A stretch of 64,000 bases of DNA from Mycobacterium interjectum (GTDB lineage Bacteria > Actinomycetota > Actinomycetes > Mycobacteriales > Mycobacteriaceae), in contig LQPB01000062.1 of NCBI GenBank assembly GCA_002102225.1, positions 1 to 64,000 of the forward strand, written 5' to 3'. Shown in pieces: positions 34,380 through 43,514 of the stretch; position 1 is the stretch's first letter; the number at the start of each line of letters is the position of its first letter. Position numbers and translations under genes: made by a program. A model generated the notes under the pieces. It did not search any database and had not been told where the DNA came from. It worked only from the letters and a program-made list of their open reading frames with translations.

Positions 34380-35390
34380 ATGGCCGGTTCAGAGGGCGCC
34401 ATTGCGGTGATGGGCGCCGGTGCCTGGGGCACGGCGCTGGCCAAGGTGCTGGCCGATGCCGGGCAGGAGGTTGTGCTGTGGGCCCGGCGATCCGAGGTCG
34501 CCGACGAGATCAATGCCACCCGGTACAACCCCGATTATTTGCCCGGCACGCCGTTGCCACCGGGCATCCGGGCCACCGCGGACGCCGGTGATGCCCTGGC
34601 CGGCGTGACGACCGTGCTGCTCGGGGTTCCGGCGCAGACGATGCGTGGCAACCTCGAGCGGTGGGCGCCGCTGGTTGCCGACGGCGCGACCCTGGTGAGC
34701 CTCGCCAAGGGCATCGAGCTGGGCACGCTCATGCGGATGAGCCAGGTGATCATTTCGGTGACCGGCGTGGACCCGGCGCAGGTCGCGGTCATCTCGGGGC
34801 CGAACCTGGCCAGCGAGATCGCTGAATGCCAGCCCACCGCGACGGTCGTCGCGTGCAGCGATTCCGGCCGGGCGGTCGCGGTGCAGCGCATGCTCAACAG
34901 CGGGTACTTCCGCCCCTATACCAACAGCGATGTGGTCGGCACCGAGATAGGCGGGGCGTGCAAGAACGTCATCGCGCTCGCGTGCGGCATGGCGGCCGGC
35001 GTCGGGCTCGGCGAGAACACCGCGGCGGCGATCATCACCCGCGGGTTGGCGGAGATCATGCGGCTCGGGATCGCCCTCGGCGCCAAGGGCGCGACGCTGG
35101 CCGGGCTGGCGGGCGTGGGCGACCTGGTCGCCACGTGCACCTCGCCGCATTCGCGCAACCGGTCCTTCGGCGAACGCCTGGGCCGCGGCGGGACCATGGA
35201 GTCGGCCACGGAGGCGGGGCACGGGCACGTCGTCGAGGGGGTGACGTCCTGCGAGGCGGTGCTCGCGCTGGCCTCCAGTTACGACGTCGAAATGCCGCTC
35301 ACCGACGCCGTGCACCGGGTGTGCCACAAGGGGTTGTCGGTGGACGAGGCGATGGCGCTGTTGCTCGGGCGCAGCACCAAGCCCGAATGA
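34380..35390 (+). CDS. gpsA: Glycerol-3-phosphate dehydrogenase [NAD(P)+]
   Basis: Reduces dihydroxyacetone phosphate to sn-glycerol 3-phosphate for phospholipid synthesis. The 336 residues show the dinucleotide motif VMGAGAWGTALAKVLADAG (about 9-27), SLAKGIE, ISGPNLASEI, catalytic Lys in GGACKNVIALACG and the GDLVATC signature. M. tuberculosis GpdA2 is 334 residues. The ATG at 34380 was chosen to place the Rossmann strand at residue 7. Seventy-nine bases before ddl. Confidence 0.96.
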   Translation: MAGSEGAIAVMGAGAWGTALAKVLADAGQEVVLWARRSEVADEINATRYNPDYLPGTPLPPGIRATADAGDALAGVTTVLLGVPAQTMRGNLERWAPLVADGATLVSLAKGIELGTLMRMSQVIISVTGVDPAQVAVISGPNLASEIAECQPTATVVACSDSGRAVAVQRMLNSGYFRPYTNSDVVGTEIGGACKNVIALACGMAAGVGLGENTAAAIITRGLAEIMRLGIALGAKGATLAGLAGVGDLVATCTSPHSRNRSFGERLGRGGTMESATEAGHGHVVEGVTSCEAVLALASSYDVEMPLTDAVHRVCHKGLSVDEAMALLLGRSTKPE

Positions 35391-35454
35391 GGCGCACGGG
35401 CCGGCAAAACCGCAGCTAGCGGCCCGGCATCCGACCCGGCGGCGCCGCACCCGG

Positions 35455-35460
35455 TAGCCT
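35455..35460 (+). promoter_or_regulatory. -10 box of a probable leaderless ddl transcript
   Basis: TAGCCT lies 9 bases before the GTG of ddl. Confidence 0.4.
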
Positions 35461-35469
35461 CTGAAGGTT

Positions 35470-36579
35470 GTGAGCCCCAGCGAGCGCGTGCGCGTCGCCG
35501 TCGTCTTCGGCGGGCGCAGCAACGAGCACGCCATCTCCTGCGTGTCGGCGGGCAGCATCCTGCGCAATCTCGACCCGCAGCGTTTCGAGGTGGTCGCGGT
35601 CGGCATCACCCCCGAGGGCTCGTGGGTGCTCACCGACGGGGACCCGGACGCGTTGGCGATCAGCAACCGGCAGCTGCCCGAGGTGACCGCCGAATCGGGC
35701 ACCGAGCTGGCCCTGACGGCCGACCCGCGGCGCAGCGGCCAACTGGTGTCGCTGCAGCCCGGCGCGAGCGAGGTCCTGGCGTCGGTCGACGTGGTGTTCC
35801 CGGTGCTGCACGGCCCCTACGGCGAGGACGGCACCATTCAGGGGCTCCTCGAACTCGCCGGCGTGCCGTATGTCGGTGCCGGCGTGCTGGCCAGCGCCGC
35901 GGGCATGGACAAGGAGTTCACCAAGAAGCTCCTTGTCGCCGAGGGACTTCCCGTCGGCCCGCACGCGGTGCTGCGGGCCCCGCGGTCGGCCCTGGATCTC
36001 GAGGAACGCGAGAGGCTCGGTTTGCCGGTGTTCGTCAAACCCGCGCGGGGCGGTTCCTCGATCGGGGTCAGCCGGGTGGCGAGCTGGGACGAGCTGCCCG
36101 CGGCGGTGGCCAACGCGCGACGGCACGATCCGAAGGTGATCGTCGAGGCGGCGATCAACGGTCGCGAGCTGGAGTGCGGCGTCCTCGAAATGCCGGACGG
36201 CACAGTCGAAGCCAGCACGCTGGGCGAGATCCGCGTGGTCGGGGTGCGCGGGCGCGAGGACTCCTTCTACGACTTCGCGACGAAATACCTCGACGACGCG
36301 GCCGAACTGGACGTGCCCGCGAAGGTCGACGACGACGTCGCTGATGCGTTGCGCCAGTTGGCGATTCGCGCGTTCAAGGCCATCGATTGCCAGGGCCTGG
36401 CCCGGGTCGACTTCTTCCTGACCGAGGACGGCCCCATCATCAACGAGATCAACACGATGCCGGGGTTCACCACCATCTCGATGTTCCCAAGGATGTGGGC
36501 GGCCAGCGGCGTCGACTATCCCACCCTGCTGGCGACGATGGTGCAGACGGCGCTGGCGCGTGGCGTGGGCCTGCGCTAG
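35470..36579 (+). CDS. ddl: D-alanine-D-alanine ligase
   Basis: ATP-dependent synthesis of D-Ala-D-Ala for peptidoglycan; target of D-cycloserine. The 369 residues (373 in M. tuberculosis) contain VVFGGRSNEHAISCVSAGSI, VFPVLHGPYGEDGTIQG, the ATP-grasp lysine region FVKPARGGSSIGVSRV and the Mg ligands in EINTMPGFTTISMFPRM. GTG start. Its stop codon lies inside the first unit of a 55-bp tandem repeat. Confidence 0.97.
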   Translation: MSPSERVRVAVVFGGRSNEHAISCVSAGSILRNLDPQRFEVVAVGITPEGSWVLTDGDPDALAISNRQLPEVTAESGTELALTADPRRSGQLVSLQPGASEVLASVDVVFPVLHGPYGEDGTIQGLLELAGVPYVGAGVLASAAGMDKEFTKKLLVAEGLPVGPHAVLRAPRSALDLEERERLGLPVFVKPARGGSSIGVSRVASWDELPAAVANARRHDPKVIVEAAINGRELECGVLEMPDGTVEASTLGEIRVVGVRGREDSFYDFATKYLDDAAELDVPAKVDDDVADALRQLAIRAFKAIDCQGLARVDFFLTEDGPIINEINTMPGFTTISMFPRMWAASGVDYPTLLATMVQTALARGVGLR

Positions 36580-36685
36580 CGGCGATCGCGAGCGCGGCGT
36601 TGCCGGGCGTGGCGGGTCGCCGCCATCGGCCTAGCGGCGATCGCGAGCGCGGCGTTGCCGGGCGTGGCGGGTCGCCGCCATCGGC
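36576..36685. repeat. 55-bp tandem repeat, two copies, between ddl and the DUF3515 gene
   Basis: Two identical 55-base units begin at 36576 and 36631 with CTAGCGGCGATCGCGAGCGC; a third start (CTAGCG) occurs at 36686. The ddl stop lies in the first unit and the stop of the convergent gene is formed by the third CTAG. Read on the minus strand the core matches the dispersed repeat at 23228 and 59946. The position corresponds to a minisatellite locus (VNTR 3336) in M. tuberculosis as I recall it. Confidence 0.92.
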
Positions 36686-37246
36686 CTAGCGCGGGGGAGC
36701 CGGATCGATGGGCACGGCCGCCATGGTGTGGTCGATCACGTCGGAGAGCTGCTGGATGGGCGTCGGCCCCGATCCCGAGGGCAGCGTGAGGGCCACATAC
36801 ACGGGACGGTCGACCGCGTACCAGGTGGACCTGCCGGCGTCACCGGCGGATTGCCGATCGGCCGAAACCTGGAACCACTGCACCCGATCGACGATCTGGA
36901 TCGGGGATCCCACCACGAACTCGCTCGGGCGGTCCAGCCCGCAGCGCAACACCACCGGCTCGCCGCCGGACCCGGCCCGCCAGGCCGCCGCGCCCTCGGG
37001 GGCCGGCTGCGCCAGCGTGGCGCGCTGATAGTCCCCGAGCCGCTGCGGCAGCGCGCCGGCCAGTGACCGGCACGCGCCGTCGGAGGCGTGTGGCGCCGGG
37101 GCGGCGGGGACGACAACCGGTGGCGGGGGCGCCTGGCGGGTCGCCGCGACGGCCAGGATCACGCCGATCGCCACGACGGCCAGCGCGACCGCGGCGATGA
37201 GCACGGCGCGGGGCGGCCCTGCGTCGGCATCGGGCTCGGTCGTCAC
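36686..37246 (-). CDS. DUF3515 membrane-anchored protein (Rv2980-like)
   Basis: A 186-residue protein with one N-terminal membrane segment (AVLIAAVALAVVAIGVILAVAAT, about 14-36), a proline-rich linker and an extracytoplasmic domain with DGACRSLAGALP and LRCGLDRP, whose two cysteines may pair. This is the DUF3515 family of actinobacteria; no function known. GTG start. Convergent with ddl and divergent from thiL. Its stop is formed by the edge of the 55-bp repeat. Confidence 0.82.
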   Translation of the reverse strand: MTTEPDADAGPPRAVLIAAVALAVVAIGVILAVAATRQAPPPPVVVPAAPAPHASDGACRSLAGALPQRLGDYQRATLAQPAPEGAAAWRAGSGGEPVVLRCGLDRPSEFVVGSPIQIVDRVQWFQVSADRQSAGDAGRSTWYAVDRPVYVALTLPSGSGPTPIQQLSDVIDHTMAAVPIDPAPPR

Positions 37247-37356
37247 CGCCCGCGCACCTCCGATCTTCTACACTGGCGCGGTCCGCTCGCGCGGGCAGGA
37301 ACCCAACTTACCGGCCGCACAGTGGCCGTCACCAGGCCCGCGCCGGAGGAGGTGGC

Positions 37357-38328
37357 GTGCGCGACGACAATCCGGGGGCTGAGGACGAGTCCCCCACGCT
37401 GCGCCGGATCGGCGAATTCGCCGTCATCGACCGGTTGGTGCGGGGCCGCCGGCAACCCGCTGCCGTGCTGCTGGGACCCGGCGACGACGCCGCGCTGGTG
37501 TCCGCGGCCGACGGTCGCACCCTGATCTCGACCGATGTGCTGGTGCAGGACCGGCACTTTCGGCTGGACTGGTCGACGCCCCACGACGTGGGCCGCAAGG
37601 CGATCGCCCAGAACGCCGCCGACATCGAGGCGATGGGCGGGCGGCCGACGGCCTTCGTGGCCGGTTTCGCGGCACCCGGCGACACCCCGGCCGCGCGGGT
37701 GGACGCGCTGGTGGACGGGATGTGGGACGAGGCGGCACGGATCGGCGCCGGCGTCGTCGGCGGCGACCTGGTCAGCGGTCCGCTGTGGGTGTTGTCGGTG
37801 ACGGTGCTGGGTGACCTCGACGGGCGAGCGCCCGTGTTGCGGTCGGGGGCAAAGGCCGGTTCGGTGCTGGCCGTCGCCGGTGAACTGGGCCGCTCTGCGG
37901 CGGGATACGCGTTGTGGGACAAGGGTATTGGTGGTTTCGACGAGCTGCGGCGCCGTCACCTAGTGCCGCAGCCTCCCTACGGGCAGGGAGCGTCGGCCGC
38001 GGCGGCGGGGGCGCAGGCGATGATCGACGTCTCCGATGGCCTGGTCGCCGACCTGCGGCACGTCGCGGAGGCGTCGGGGGTGGTCATCGATGTGTCCACC
38101 GCGGCGCTGGCCGCGGACCGCGACGCGGTGGCGGCGGCCGCGACGGCGGTCGGCGCCGACCCGCTGGCCTGGGTGCTGGGGGGCGGCGAGGACCACGCCC
38201 TGGCGGCCTGTTTCGCCGGTCCCGCGCCGGCCGGGTGGCGCGTCGTCGGCGCGGTGCTCGACGGGCCGGCCCGGGTGCTCGTCGACGGCGCGGAGTGGAG
38301 CGGCTACGCGGGGTGGCGGTCGTATTAG
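37357..38328 (+). CDS. thiL: Thiamine-monophosphate kinase
   Basis: Phosphorylates thiamine monophosphate to the diphosphate, the cofactor needed by IlvB in this window. The 323 residues include GPGDDAALV, STDVLVQDRHF, metal-binding AADIEAMGGRPTAF and the C-terminal IDVSDGLVADLRH and GGGEDHALAA. GTG start at 37357 with a strong GGAGGAGG ribosome binding site. M. tuberculosis ThiL is 333 residues. Confidence 0.95.
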   Translation: MRDDNPGAEDESPTLRRIGEFAVIDRLVRGRRQPAAVLLGPGDDAALVSAADGRTLISTDVLVQDRHFRLDWSTPHDVGRKAIAQNAADIEAMGGRPTAFVAGFAAPGDTPAARVDALVDGMWDEAARIGAGVVGGDLVSGPLWVLSVTVLGDLDGRAPVLRSGAKAGSVLAVAGELGRSAAGYALWDKGIGGFDELRRRHLVPQPPYGQGASAAAAGAQAMIDVSDGLVADLRHVAEASGVVIDVSTAALAADRDAVAAAATAVGADPLAWVLGGGEDHALAACFAGPAPAGWRVVGAVLDGPARVLVDGAEWSGYAGWRSY

Positions 38329-38337
38329 TGTGACGCC

Positions 38338-38628
38338 GTGACCGTCTACGCGATCGCCCAGCTGAGGTTCACCGACCGGGCAGCCTACGACCGGTACCAG
38401 GCGAGGTTCATGGAGGTCTTTCGTCGTCATCCGGGAACGCTGCTGGCCGCTGACGAATCGCCCGAGGTCGTCGAGGGGGAGTGGGACCGCGAGAAGCTGG
38501 TGTTGATGTCGTTTCCCGACGAGACCGCCTTCCGCGGCTGGGCGCAATCGCCGGAGTATCAGGAGATCTCCGAAGACCGGCGGGCGGGCGCCGACACGGT
38601 GGTCCTGCTCGTGCGGGGGCTGCAGTGA
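38338..38628 (+). CDS. DUF1330 family protein
   Basis: A 96-residue single-domain protein with a dimeric alpha-beta barrel fold: VYAIAQLRFTDRAAYDRYQARFMEVFRRHPGTLLAADESPEVVEGEWDREKLVLMSFPDETAFRGWAQSPEYQEI is the typical DUF1330 arrangement. No activity is established. GTG start with a TAGTGT box 6 bases before it; the stop overlaps the ung GTG. I do not recall a counterpart between thiL and ung in M. tuberculosis. Confidence 0.85.
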   Translation: MTVYAIAQLRFTDRAAYDRYQARFMEVFRRHPGTLLAADESPEVVEGEWDREKLVLMSFPDETAFRGWAQSPEYQEISEDRRAGADTVVLLVRGLQ

Positions 38629-39308
38629 ACGCGCGCCCGCTGGGCGAGCTCGTCGAGCCGGGCTGGGCGAGGGCACTCGAGCCGGTGACCGAGCAGGTCG
38701 CCCAGATGGGTCAGTTCCTGCGGGCCGAGATCGCCGCCGGGCGCAGGTACCTGCCGGCCGGACCAAACGTGTTGCGCGCCTTCAGCTATCCCTTCGACAA
38801 GGTCAAGGTGCTGATCGTCGGTCAAGACCCGTACCCGACTCCGGGGCACGCCGTCGGCCTGAGCTTCTCGGTGGCCCCCGAGGTGCGTCCGCTGCCGCGC
38901 AGCCTGGCCAACATCTTCGACGAGTATGGCGCCGACCTCGGTCATCCCCCGCCCGCGTGCGGCGACCTGACGCCGTGGGCCGAGCGCGGGGTGCTGTTGC
39001 TCAACAGGGTGCTCACGGTGCGCCCGAACAATCCGGCGTCGCACCGGGGCAAGGGCTGGGAAGCGGTGACGGAGTGCGCGATTCGCGCGCTGGTGGCCCG
39101 GTCGCGGCCCCTGGTGGCCATCCTGTGGGGCCGCGACGCCTCGACACTCAAACCCGTTCTGGCCGAGGGTAATTGCGTGGCCATTGAGTCCCCGCACCCG
39201 TCACCGCTGTCGGCGTCCCGCGGGTTCTTCGGTTCGCGGCCGTTCAGCCGCGCGAACGAGCTGCTCGCCGGGCTCGGTGCCGATCCGATCGATTGGAAGC
39301 TGCCATGA
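38625..39308 (+). CDS. ung: Uracil-DNA glycosylase
   Basis: Removes uracil from DNA in base excision repair. The 227 residues equal M. tuberculosis Ung. Catalytic motif GQDPYPTPGHA (Asp68) and HPSPLSA (His191) are intact. The GTG overlaps the DUF1330 stop, and its stop overlaps the ATG of the next gene (ATGA), so an otherwise unrelated oxidoreductase has become coupled to it. Confidence 0.97.
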   Translation: MNARPLGELVEPGWARALEPVTEQVAQMGQFLRAEIAAGRRYLPAGPNVLRAFSYPFDKVKVLIVGQDPYPTPGHAVGLSFSVAPEVRPLPRSLANIFDEYGADLGHPPPACGDLTPWAERGVLLLNRVLTVRPNNPASHRGKGWEAVTECAIRALVARSRPLVAILWGRDASTLKPVLAEGNCVAIESPHPSPLSASRGFFGSRPFSRANELLAGLGADPIDWKLP

Positions 39309-40261
39309 CCGAAATGACTGCCCTGCGCGCGCATCACCGGGGTGGCCCCGAGGTGCTGGTCGTCGAACGCGTGCCCGTCCCGGTCCCCGCGGCCGGCGAG
39401 GTCTTGATCGAGGTGCACGCGGCGGCCATCACGTTCGACGAGCTGACGTGGGAGGAGACCTGGACCCGCGACGGCGCCAGCCGGACCCCGGTCATCCCGT
39501 CGCACGAGGTGTCGGGCGTGGTCTCCGAAATCGGGCCGGGGGTAACGGGTTTGGCCTCCGGCGACGAGGTCTACGGGTTGATCGATTTCGACCGGGACGG
39601 CGGCGCGGCCGAATTCGTCACGGTCCCCGCGAGCGACCTGGCCGCCAAGCCGCCGACCGCCTCCCACGTTGTCGCCGCCGCGCTCCCGCTCGCCGGGCTC
39701 ACCGCGTGGCAGGCGCTGGTCGAGCACGCCGCGGTCCGGCCCGGCGAGGCGGTGCTGGTCCTCGGCGGGGCGGGCGGCGTCGGCGCCCTGACGGTCCAGC
39801 TGGCCGCGGCGCTCGGCGCGCGGGTAACCGCCACCGTGCGCAGCGACGCGCGCGAGCTGGTCGGCGGCTTCGGCGCGCAGCGGGTGATCGACGTGCGCAC
39901 CGAGGCGTTCGACGCGGACGGCCCCGCATACGACGTCGTCGTCGACACCGTCGGCGGTGAGACGCTGGACCGGTCGTTCGGGGTGCTGCGCCCGGGCGGC
40001 CGGCTGATCACGCTGTCCGCGCCACCGCCGGCGGGCAAGGCCGACGAACACGGCGTGACGGCCACCTTCTTCATCGTCAGGCCCGATCGCGATCAGCTCG
40101 CCGAACTCGCGGCGCGCGTCGATCAGGGGCGATTGCGGGTGGAAATCGCGCGGACGTTTCCGCTCGAGCGGGGACGGGAGGCGTTCGAAAGCGGTCGCCA
40201 GCCCGGCCGGCAACCGGGCAAGACCGTCCTCGTGGTGCGCGACGCTACCCGGGGAAGTTGA
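39305..40261 (+). CDS. Zinc-free MDR-family quinone oxidoreductase
   Basis: A 318-residue medium-chain dehydrogenase/reductase of the quinone oxidoreductase type, probably NADPH-dependent. GroES-like N-terminal domain (about 1-125) and nucleotide motif VLVLGGAGGVGALTVQLAAALGARV (about 154-178). The structural and catalytic zinc ligands of alcohol dehydrogenases are absent. Substrate unknown. ATG at 39305 overlaps the ung stop. Its 3' end overlaps by 17 bases the end of the convergent SDR gene. It is the first gene of the segment that I do not recall at this point in M. tuberculosis. Confidence 0.87.
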   Translation: MTEMTALRAHHRGGPEVLVVERVPVPVPAAGEVLIEVHAAAITFDELTWEETWTRDGASRTPVIPSHEVSGVVSEIGPGVTGLASGDEVYGLIDFDRDGGAAEFVTVPASDLAAKPPTASHVVAAALPLAGLTAWQALVEHAAVRPGEAVLVLGGAGGVGALTVQLAAALGARVTATVRSDARELVGGFGAQRVIDVRTEAFDADGPAYDVVVDTVGGETLDRSFGVLRPGGRLITLSAPPPAGKADEHGVTATFFIVRPDRDQLAELAARVDQGRLRVEIARTFPLERGREAFESGRQPGRQPGKTVLVVRDATRGS

Positions 40262-41072
40262 CGTCCTTGGTGACGGCTTTCCATTCTTCGATCGACGCCG
40301 ACGTCGCGGCGATCTTGTCGCGCATCGCCTTGAGCACGTCGCGGCCCAGCAGCAGCCGCAGCGGTGGATTGTCGAGCTCGGTGACCATGAGCACGGCCTC
40401 GGCGACCTTGCGCGGGTCGCCCGGCAGGTGATCGGCGAACTGCTTGATCAGGTCTTTGCGCGCGGCGACGTCGGAGTAGTCGGCTATCGGGGTGGCCGAC
40501 TCCTTCATCGACCGCGTCGCCCAGTCGGTGCGGAAGGCGCCCGGCTCGATGGCCGTCACCTTGATGCCCAGTGGCCGCACCTCGGTGGCCAGGGCCTCGG
40601 TGATCGCTTCCAGTGCGAACTTCGTGGACGAGTAGTAGGCGTTCGGCGGGTTGGCCACCAGCCCGGTCATCGACGACATGTTGATGATGTGCCCGGATCC
40701 TCGGGCGCGCATCGCCGGCAGCACGGCCTTGATCATGTCGACCGCGCCGAAGTAGTTGACGTCGAACAGCTTTCGAACCTCGGAGTCCTCGCCCTCTTCC
40801 ACCGCCGACAGGTAGCCGTGTCCGGCGTTGTTGACCAGGACGTCGATCCCGCCGAATGCGTCGTCGGCCGCCGACACCGCGGCCGCGATCTGACCGGGGT
40901 CCGTCACGTCGAGTGCGACGGCCGCGGCTCGATCCCCGAACTCGTCGGCCAAATCCCGCACCGCTTCGGCCCGCCGCGCGGTCACCACCACGCTGTGGTC
41001 GGCTTCCAGTGCGGCGCGTGCGATTTCGCGCCCGAAACCGGTGGAACATCCGGTGATCAGCCAGCGCGTCAT
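40245..41072 (-). CDS. Short-chain dehydrogenase/reductase
   Basis: A 275-residue classical SDR. Cofactor motif ITGCSTGFGREIARAA (TGxxxGxG, residues about 7-20), LDVTD acid, NNAGHG, and catalytic Ser in NMSSMTG with YYSSTK (Tyr-x3-Lys). The TARRAE segment after strand 2 suggests preference for NADP. The ATG at 41072 has GGAAGGAA upstream and is one base from the stop of the DUF1214 gene. It is the last gene of a four-gene minus-strand operon starting at 43967. Confidence 0.88.
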   Translation of the reverse strand: MTRWLITGCSTGFGREIARAALEADHSVVVTARRAEAVRDLADEFGDRAAAVALDVTDPGQIAAAVSAADDAFGGIDVLVNNAGHGYLSAVEEGEDSEVRKLFDVNYFGAVDMIKAVLPAMRARGSGHIINMSSMTGLVANPPNAYYSSTKFALEAITEALATEVRPLGIKVTAIEPGAFRTDWATRSMKESATPIADYSDVAARKDLIKQFADHLPGDPRKVAEAVLMVTELDNPPLRLLLGRDVLKAMRDKIAATSASIEEWKAVTKDVNFPG

Positions 41073-41073
41073 C

Positions 41074-42318
41074 TCAGGCCGTTCCTTCCGGCAGGCGCCG
41101 CAGGTACGCCGCACGGCGGTCGGCCAGTTCGGCCGCCCGCTGCGACGGGCTCACCCGCGGCAGGTGGGGCACCTCGGCGTCGAGCCGGTCCAGCTTGACA
41201 ACGCGCCCACGGGCGCCGAGGTCTTCGCGCGGACCGGTTCCGCCGAACTCCGCCATGCGCAGGGTCAGGATGCCCTCGGCGAGCCCGTCGGAGTCGATCC
41301 AGTTCGCCACGCCGGGGTCGGCCGGCGAGATCACGTAGGTGTAGGTGCCGTCGTCGTTGGCAACCGACTGCGCCTTGTTGAGGCTGCCGGTGCGGTCGAG
41401 GATGTCCAGGGTGGTGCCCCAGATGTTGCTCAGCGGCACGGTGAAGTACTCGGCGCCACCGTCGTTGAGGTCGACAACGAACGCCTCGTCCGGGGCGAGA
41501 TCGAAGCGGCCCATGACGTAGACCTGGTTGCGCATCGCACCGGCCCTGTCGGCCGACCACGCCAGGTTGAAATGGTTGGCCGGCATCTTGTACACGCCGT
41601 GGCTGAGCTTTCCGGTGAAGTCGGCGAAATACGCCATCATCGCCGCCGTCGCCTCGGCCTGCTCGTCGAGCGTGCGCGCCGGGGTCGCCGGTGCACCGCC
41701 GAGTCGTTGCACCTCAAGGTAATTGGGGTCGTCGCGGGCCCAGTCCAGCAGCACGTCGCGAATGTAGAACTCGTGCGCCTCGGGGGTGGTCCGCACGTGG
41801 TTGGGCCGCCCGTTGGCGGGCTCGGAGTCGACGGTGATGGTGAAGCTGCCGTCGGCGTCGACCTGCATGGTGCGGCCGTTGAGCACGTCGACGGTGCCCA
41901 TGTGCGCGTCCCACAGCGTGAAGTAATTCTCGGTCATGCGATGCTCACCGACGCGACCGTGGATCTCGTAGCGTTCGTCGCCCGAGATCGGGATCACCCG
42001 GTAGACGCTGTCGGGATTGTCGATGCCCCAACGTGAGCCGGGGATGCGGCGGCCGTCCACCGGGTGTGCCAGCCGGGTGATGCAGCTGACTTTGGGCCGC
42101 AGCTTGTCCTGGTTGGACGACCACACCGCCGCGGAGAACATCACTTCGGCGAACGCGTCGTCGAACCGCTCGCGCATCGCGTCGGACGCCTTCGCCCGGC
42201 CCAGCCAGGTCTCGGCCACGCTCGCGTAGGCGGCCTTGACGGTGGGGTGCTCGATCAGGTCGAGCGCGGCCAGTTCCTGTTCGCGTTGCGACGCGGTCGA
42301 GACGGGGTCGTCAACCAT
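41074..42318 (-). CDS. DUF1214 domain protein
   Basis: A 414-residue soluble protein with a C-terminal DUF1214 domain (about 290-390: NHFNLAWSADRAGAMRNQVYVMGRFDL, then YTYVISPADPGVANWIDSDGLAEGILTLRM). The N-terminal part contains a second beta-rich region (GSRWGIDNPDSVYRVIPISGDERYEIHGRV). DUF1214/DUF1254 proteins are common in mycobacteria, often beside sulfotransferases or oxidoreductases, with no known reaction. ATG at 42318 preceded by GAGGAG. It follows the sulfotransferase gene by 10 bases. Confidence 0.82.
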   Translation of the reverse strand: MVDDPVSTASQREQELAALDLIEHPTVKAAYASVAETWLGRAKASDAMRERFDDAFAEVMFSAAVWSSNQDKLRPKVSCITRLAHPVDGRRIPGSRWGIDNPDSVYRVIPISGDERYEIHGRVGEHRMTENYFTLWDAHMGTVDVLNGRTMQVDADGSFTITVDSEPANGRPNHVRTTPEAHEFYIRDVLLDWARDDPNYLEVQRLGGAPATPARTLDEQAEATAAMMAYFADFTGKLSHGVYKMPANHFNLAWSADRAGAMRNQVYVMGRFDLAPDEAFVVDLNDGGAEYFTVPLSNIWGTTLDILDRTGSLNKAQSVANDDGTYTYVISPADPGVANWIDSDGLAEGILTLRMAEFGGTGPREDLGARGRVVKLDRLDAEVPHLPRVSPSQRAAELADRRAAYLRRLPEGTA

Positions 42319-42328
42319 CACATGCTCC

Positions 42329-43510
42329 TCAATGTCCGATGTGCTCTCGAAAACGCTTGTTGTACACCGTGAATCGCTCGTCGACCTGCTTGGGGTGCAG
42401 GCCGAAATCTTCCAGGCCGTACGGCGGGCGCGGCAGCTCGCGGGGACGCTCCTTGAGCCAGCGTCGCATCGCGTCTTTGGCTTGCGCGGTGAGCGGCAGG
42501 CCGACGGCGTCGTAGACGCGTGCCACCTGCCCGATCGGATCGGCCACCGCCTGGTCGAACCCGATGTCGGTGACCAGGGAGGCCTCGTCGGTCCAGCCGT
42601 CCCGAACCGCCATCGCCCGGTCATTGGTCCAGCCCATCCGCTCCAGCCACTGCGTCCCCACCCGGTGCACATCGACGTCGTCGGCGTGCATCGCGTGCAG
42701 GGTGGCGTTGAGGCTGGCCCCCGACGCGATCGTGGCGCGAGGGTCGCGGTGCATGTGCACGATGTGCAGGCCGGGGAACCGCGCGCGCAGCAAGTCCAGG
42801 TAGCCCAGGTGCGCCGGCGACTTGAGCACCCAGCGCAACGGCGGCCGGTCCTCGCCGGAAGATCTCTGCCGCTTCTGCCACTGCAGGAATTGCAGCATGC
42901 GGTGCAGGTGGTCATAGGCCGCGGAGAAGTCCTGCCCATCGAGCCAGGCGCGGTAATGCGGAAGGTGCGCACCGGATTCGGGGACGTGCGACAAGAAGGC
43001 GTCGGCCAAGAAGACGATCTCCTCCTCGGCCTCGCGCGCGTACATGGGGTGGATGGCGAACAGTTCCGGCGCGAGTTCGCGCGATTTGGCCTCCCGCGCT
43101 TCGCTGATGGCGATGCGCGGGTCGACATCGGCGAATCGATGGTCCAGCCGCGGTGCGACCTCGACCACCTCCCAGCCGTAGGCGCAGACGAAGCGCGGGT
43201 CGGCGGCCAGCAGTCGCTGCAGCAGCGTGGTGCCGCTGCGCATCATCCCGACGACGACGATCGGCGCGGCGAGTCGCTCCTCGAGGATCTCCGGGTGGCG
43301 GCGGATCCACTCCTGTGCGCGCAGCCGCATCCGCAGGCTGTGCACGATGCCCGACCGCAGGATGTGGATTCCGATCGCGTTGAGGTCGGCACGCGCGTAG
43401 TCGGCCAGCAACACGCGCAGCGGACGTTCGAATTCGCCGGGACCCCAGTCGTCCAGGGACTCCTTGCGTTGCGCGTCGGCCATGACGGCCGCGACGTCGA
43501 AGTGGCCCAC
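42329..43510 (-). CDS. PAPS-dependent sulfotransferase family protein
   Basis: A 393-residue protein of the Sulfotransfer_3 type. The 5'-phosphosulfate loop VVGMMRSGTTLLQRLLAADP (about 85-105) and the 3'-phosphate motif HMHRDPRATIASGASL (about 242-258) are both intact, so sulfate transfer from PAPS is likely. Mycobacterial relatives sulfate glycolipids or trehalose; the acceptor here is unknown. GTG start, 4 bases after the stop of the SnoaL-like gene, so it is part of the operon SnoaL, sulfotransferase, DUF1214, SDR. Confidence 0.87.
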   Translation of the reverse strand: MGHFDVAAVMADAQRKESLDDWGPGEFERPLRVLLADYARADLNAIGIHILRSGIVHSLRMRLRAQEWIRRHPEILEERLAAPIVVVGMMRSGTTLLQRLLAADPRFVCAYGWEVVEVAPRLDHRFADVDPRIAISEAREAKSRELAPELFAIHPMYAREAEEEIVFLADAFLSHVPESGAHLPHYRAWLDGQDFSAAYDHLHRMLQFLQWQKRQRSSGEDRPPLRWVLKSPAHLGYLDLLRARFPGLHIVHMHRDPRATIASGASLNATLHAMHADDVDVHRVGTQWLERMGWTNDRAMAVRDGWTDEASLVTDIGFDQAVADPIGQVARVYDAVGLPLTAQAKDAMRRWLKERPRELPRPPYGLEDFGLHPKQVDERFTVYNKRFREHIGH

Positions 43511-43514
43511 CGAC

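Noticed and set aside
41074..43128. 684-codon frame joining the DUF1214 gene to upstream sequence
   Set aside because: The upstream 270 codons are an out-of-frame reading of the sulfotransferase gene; the true DUF1214 start is the ATG at 42318.
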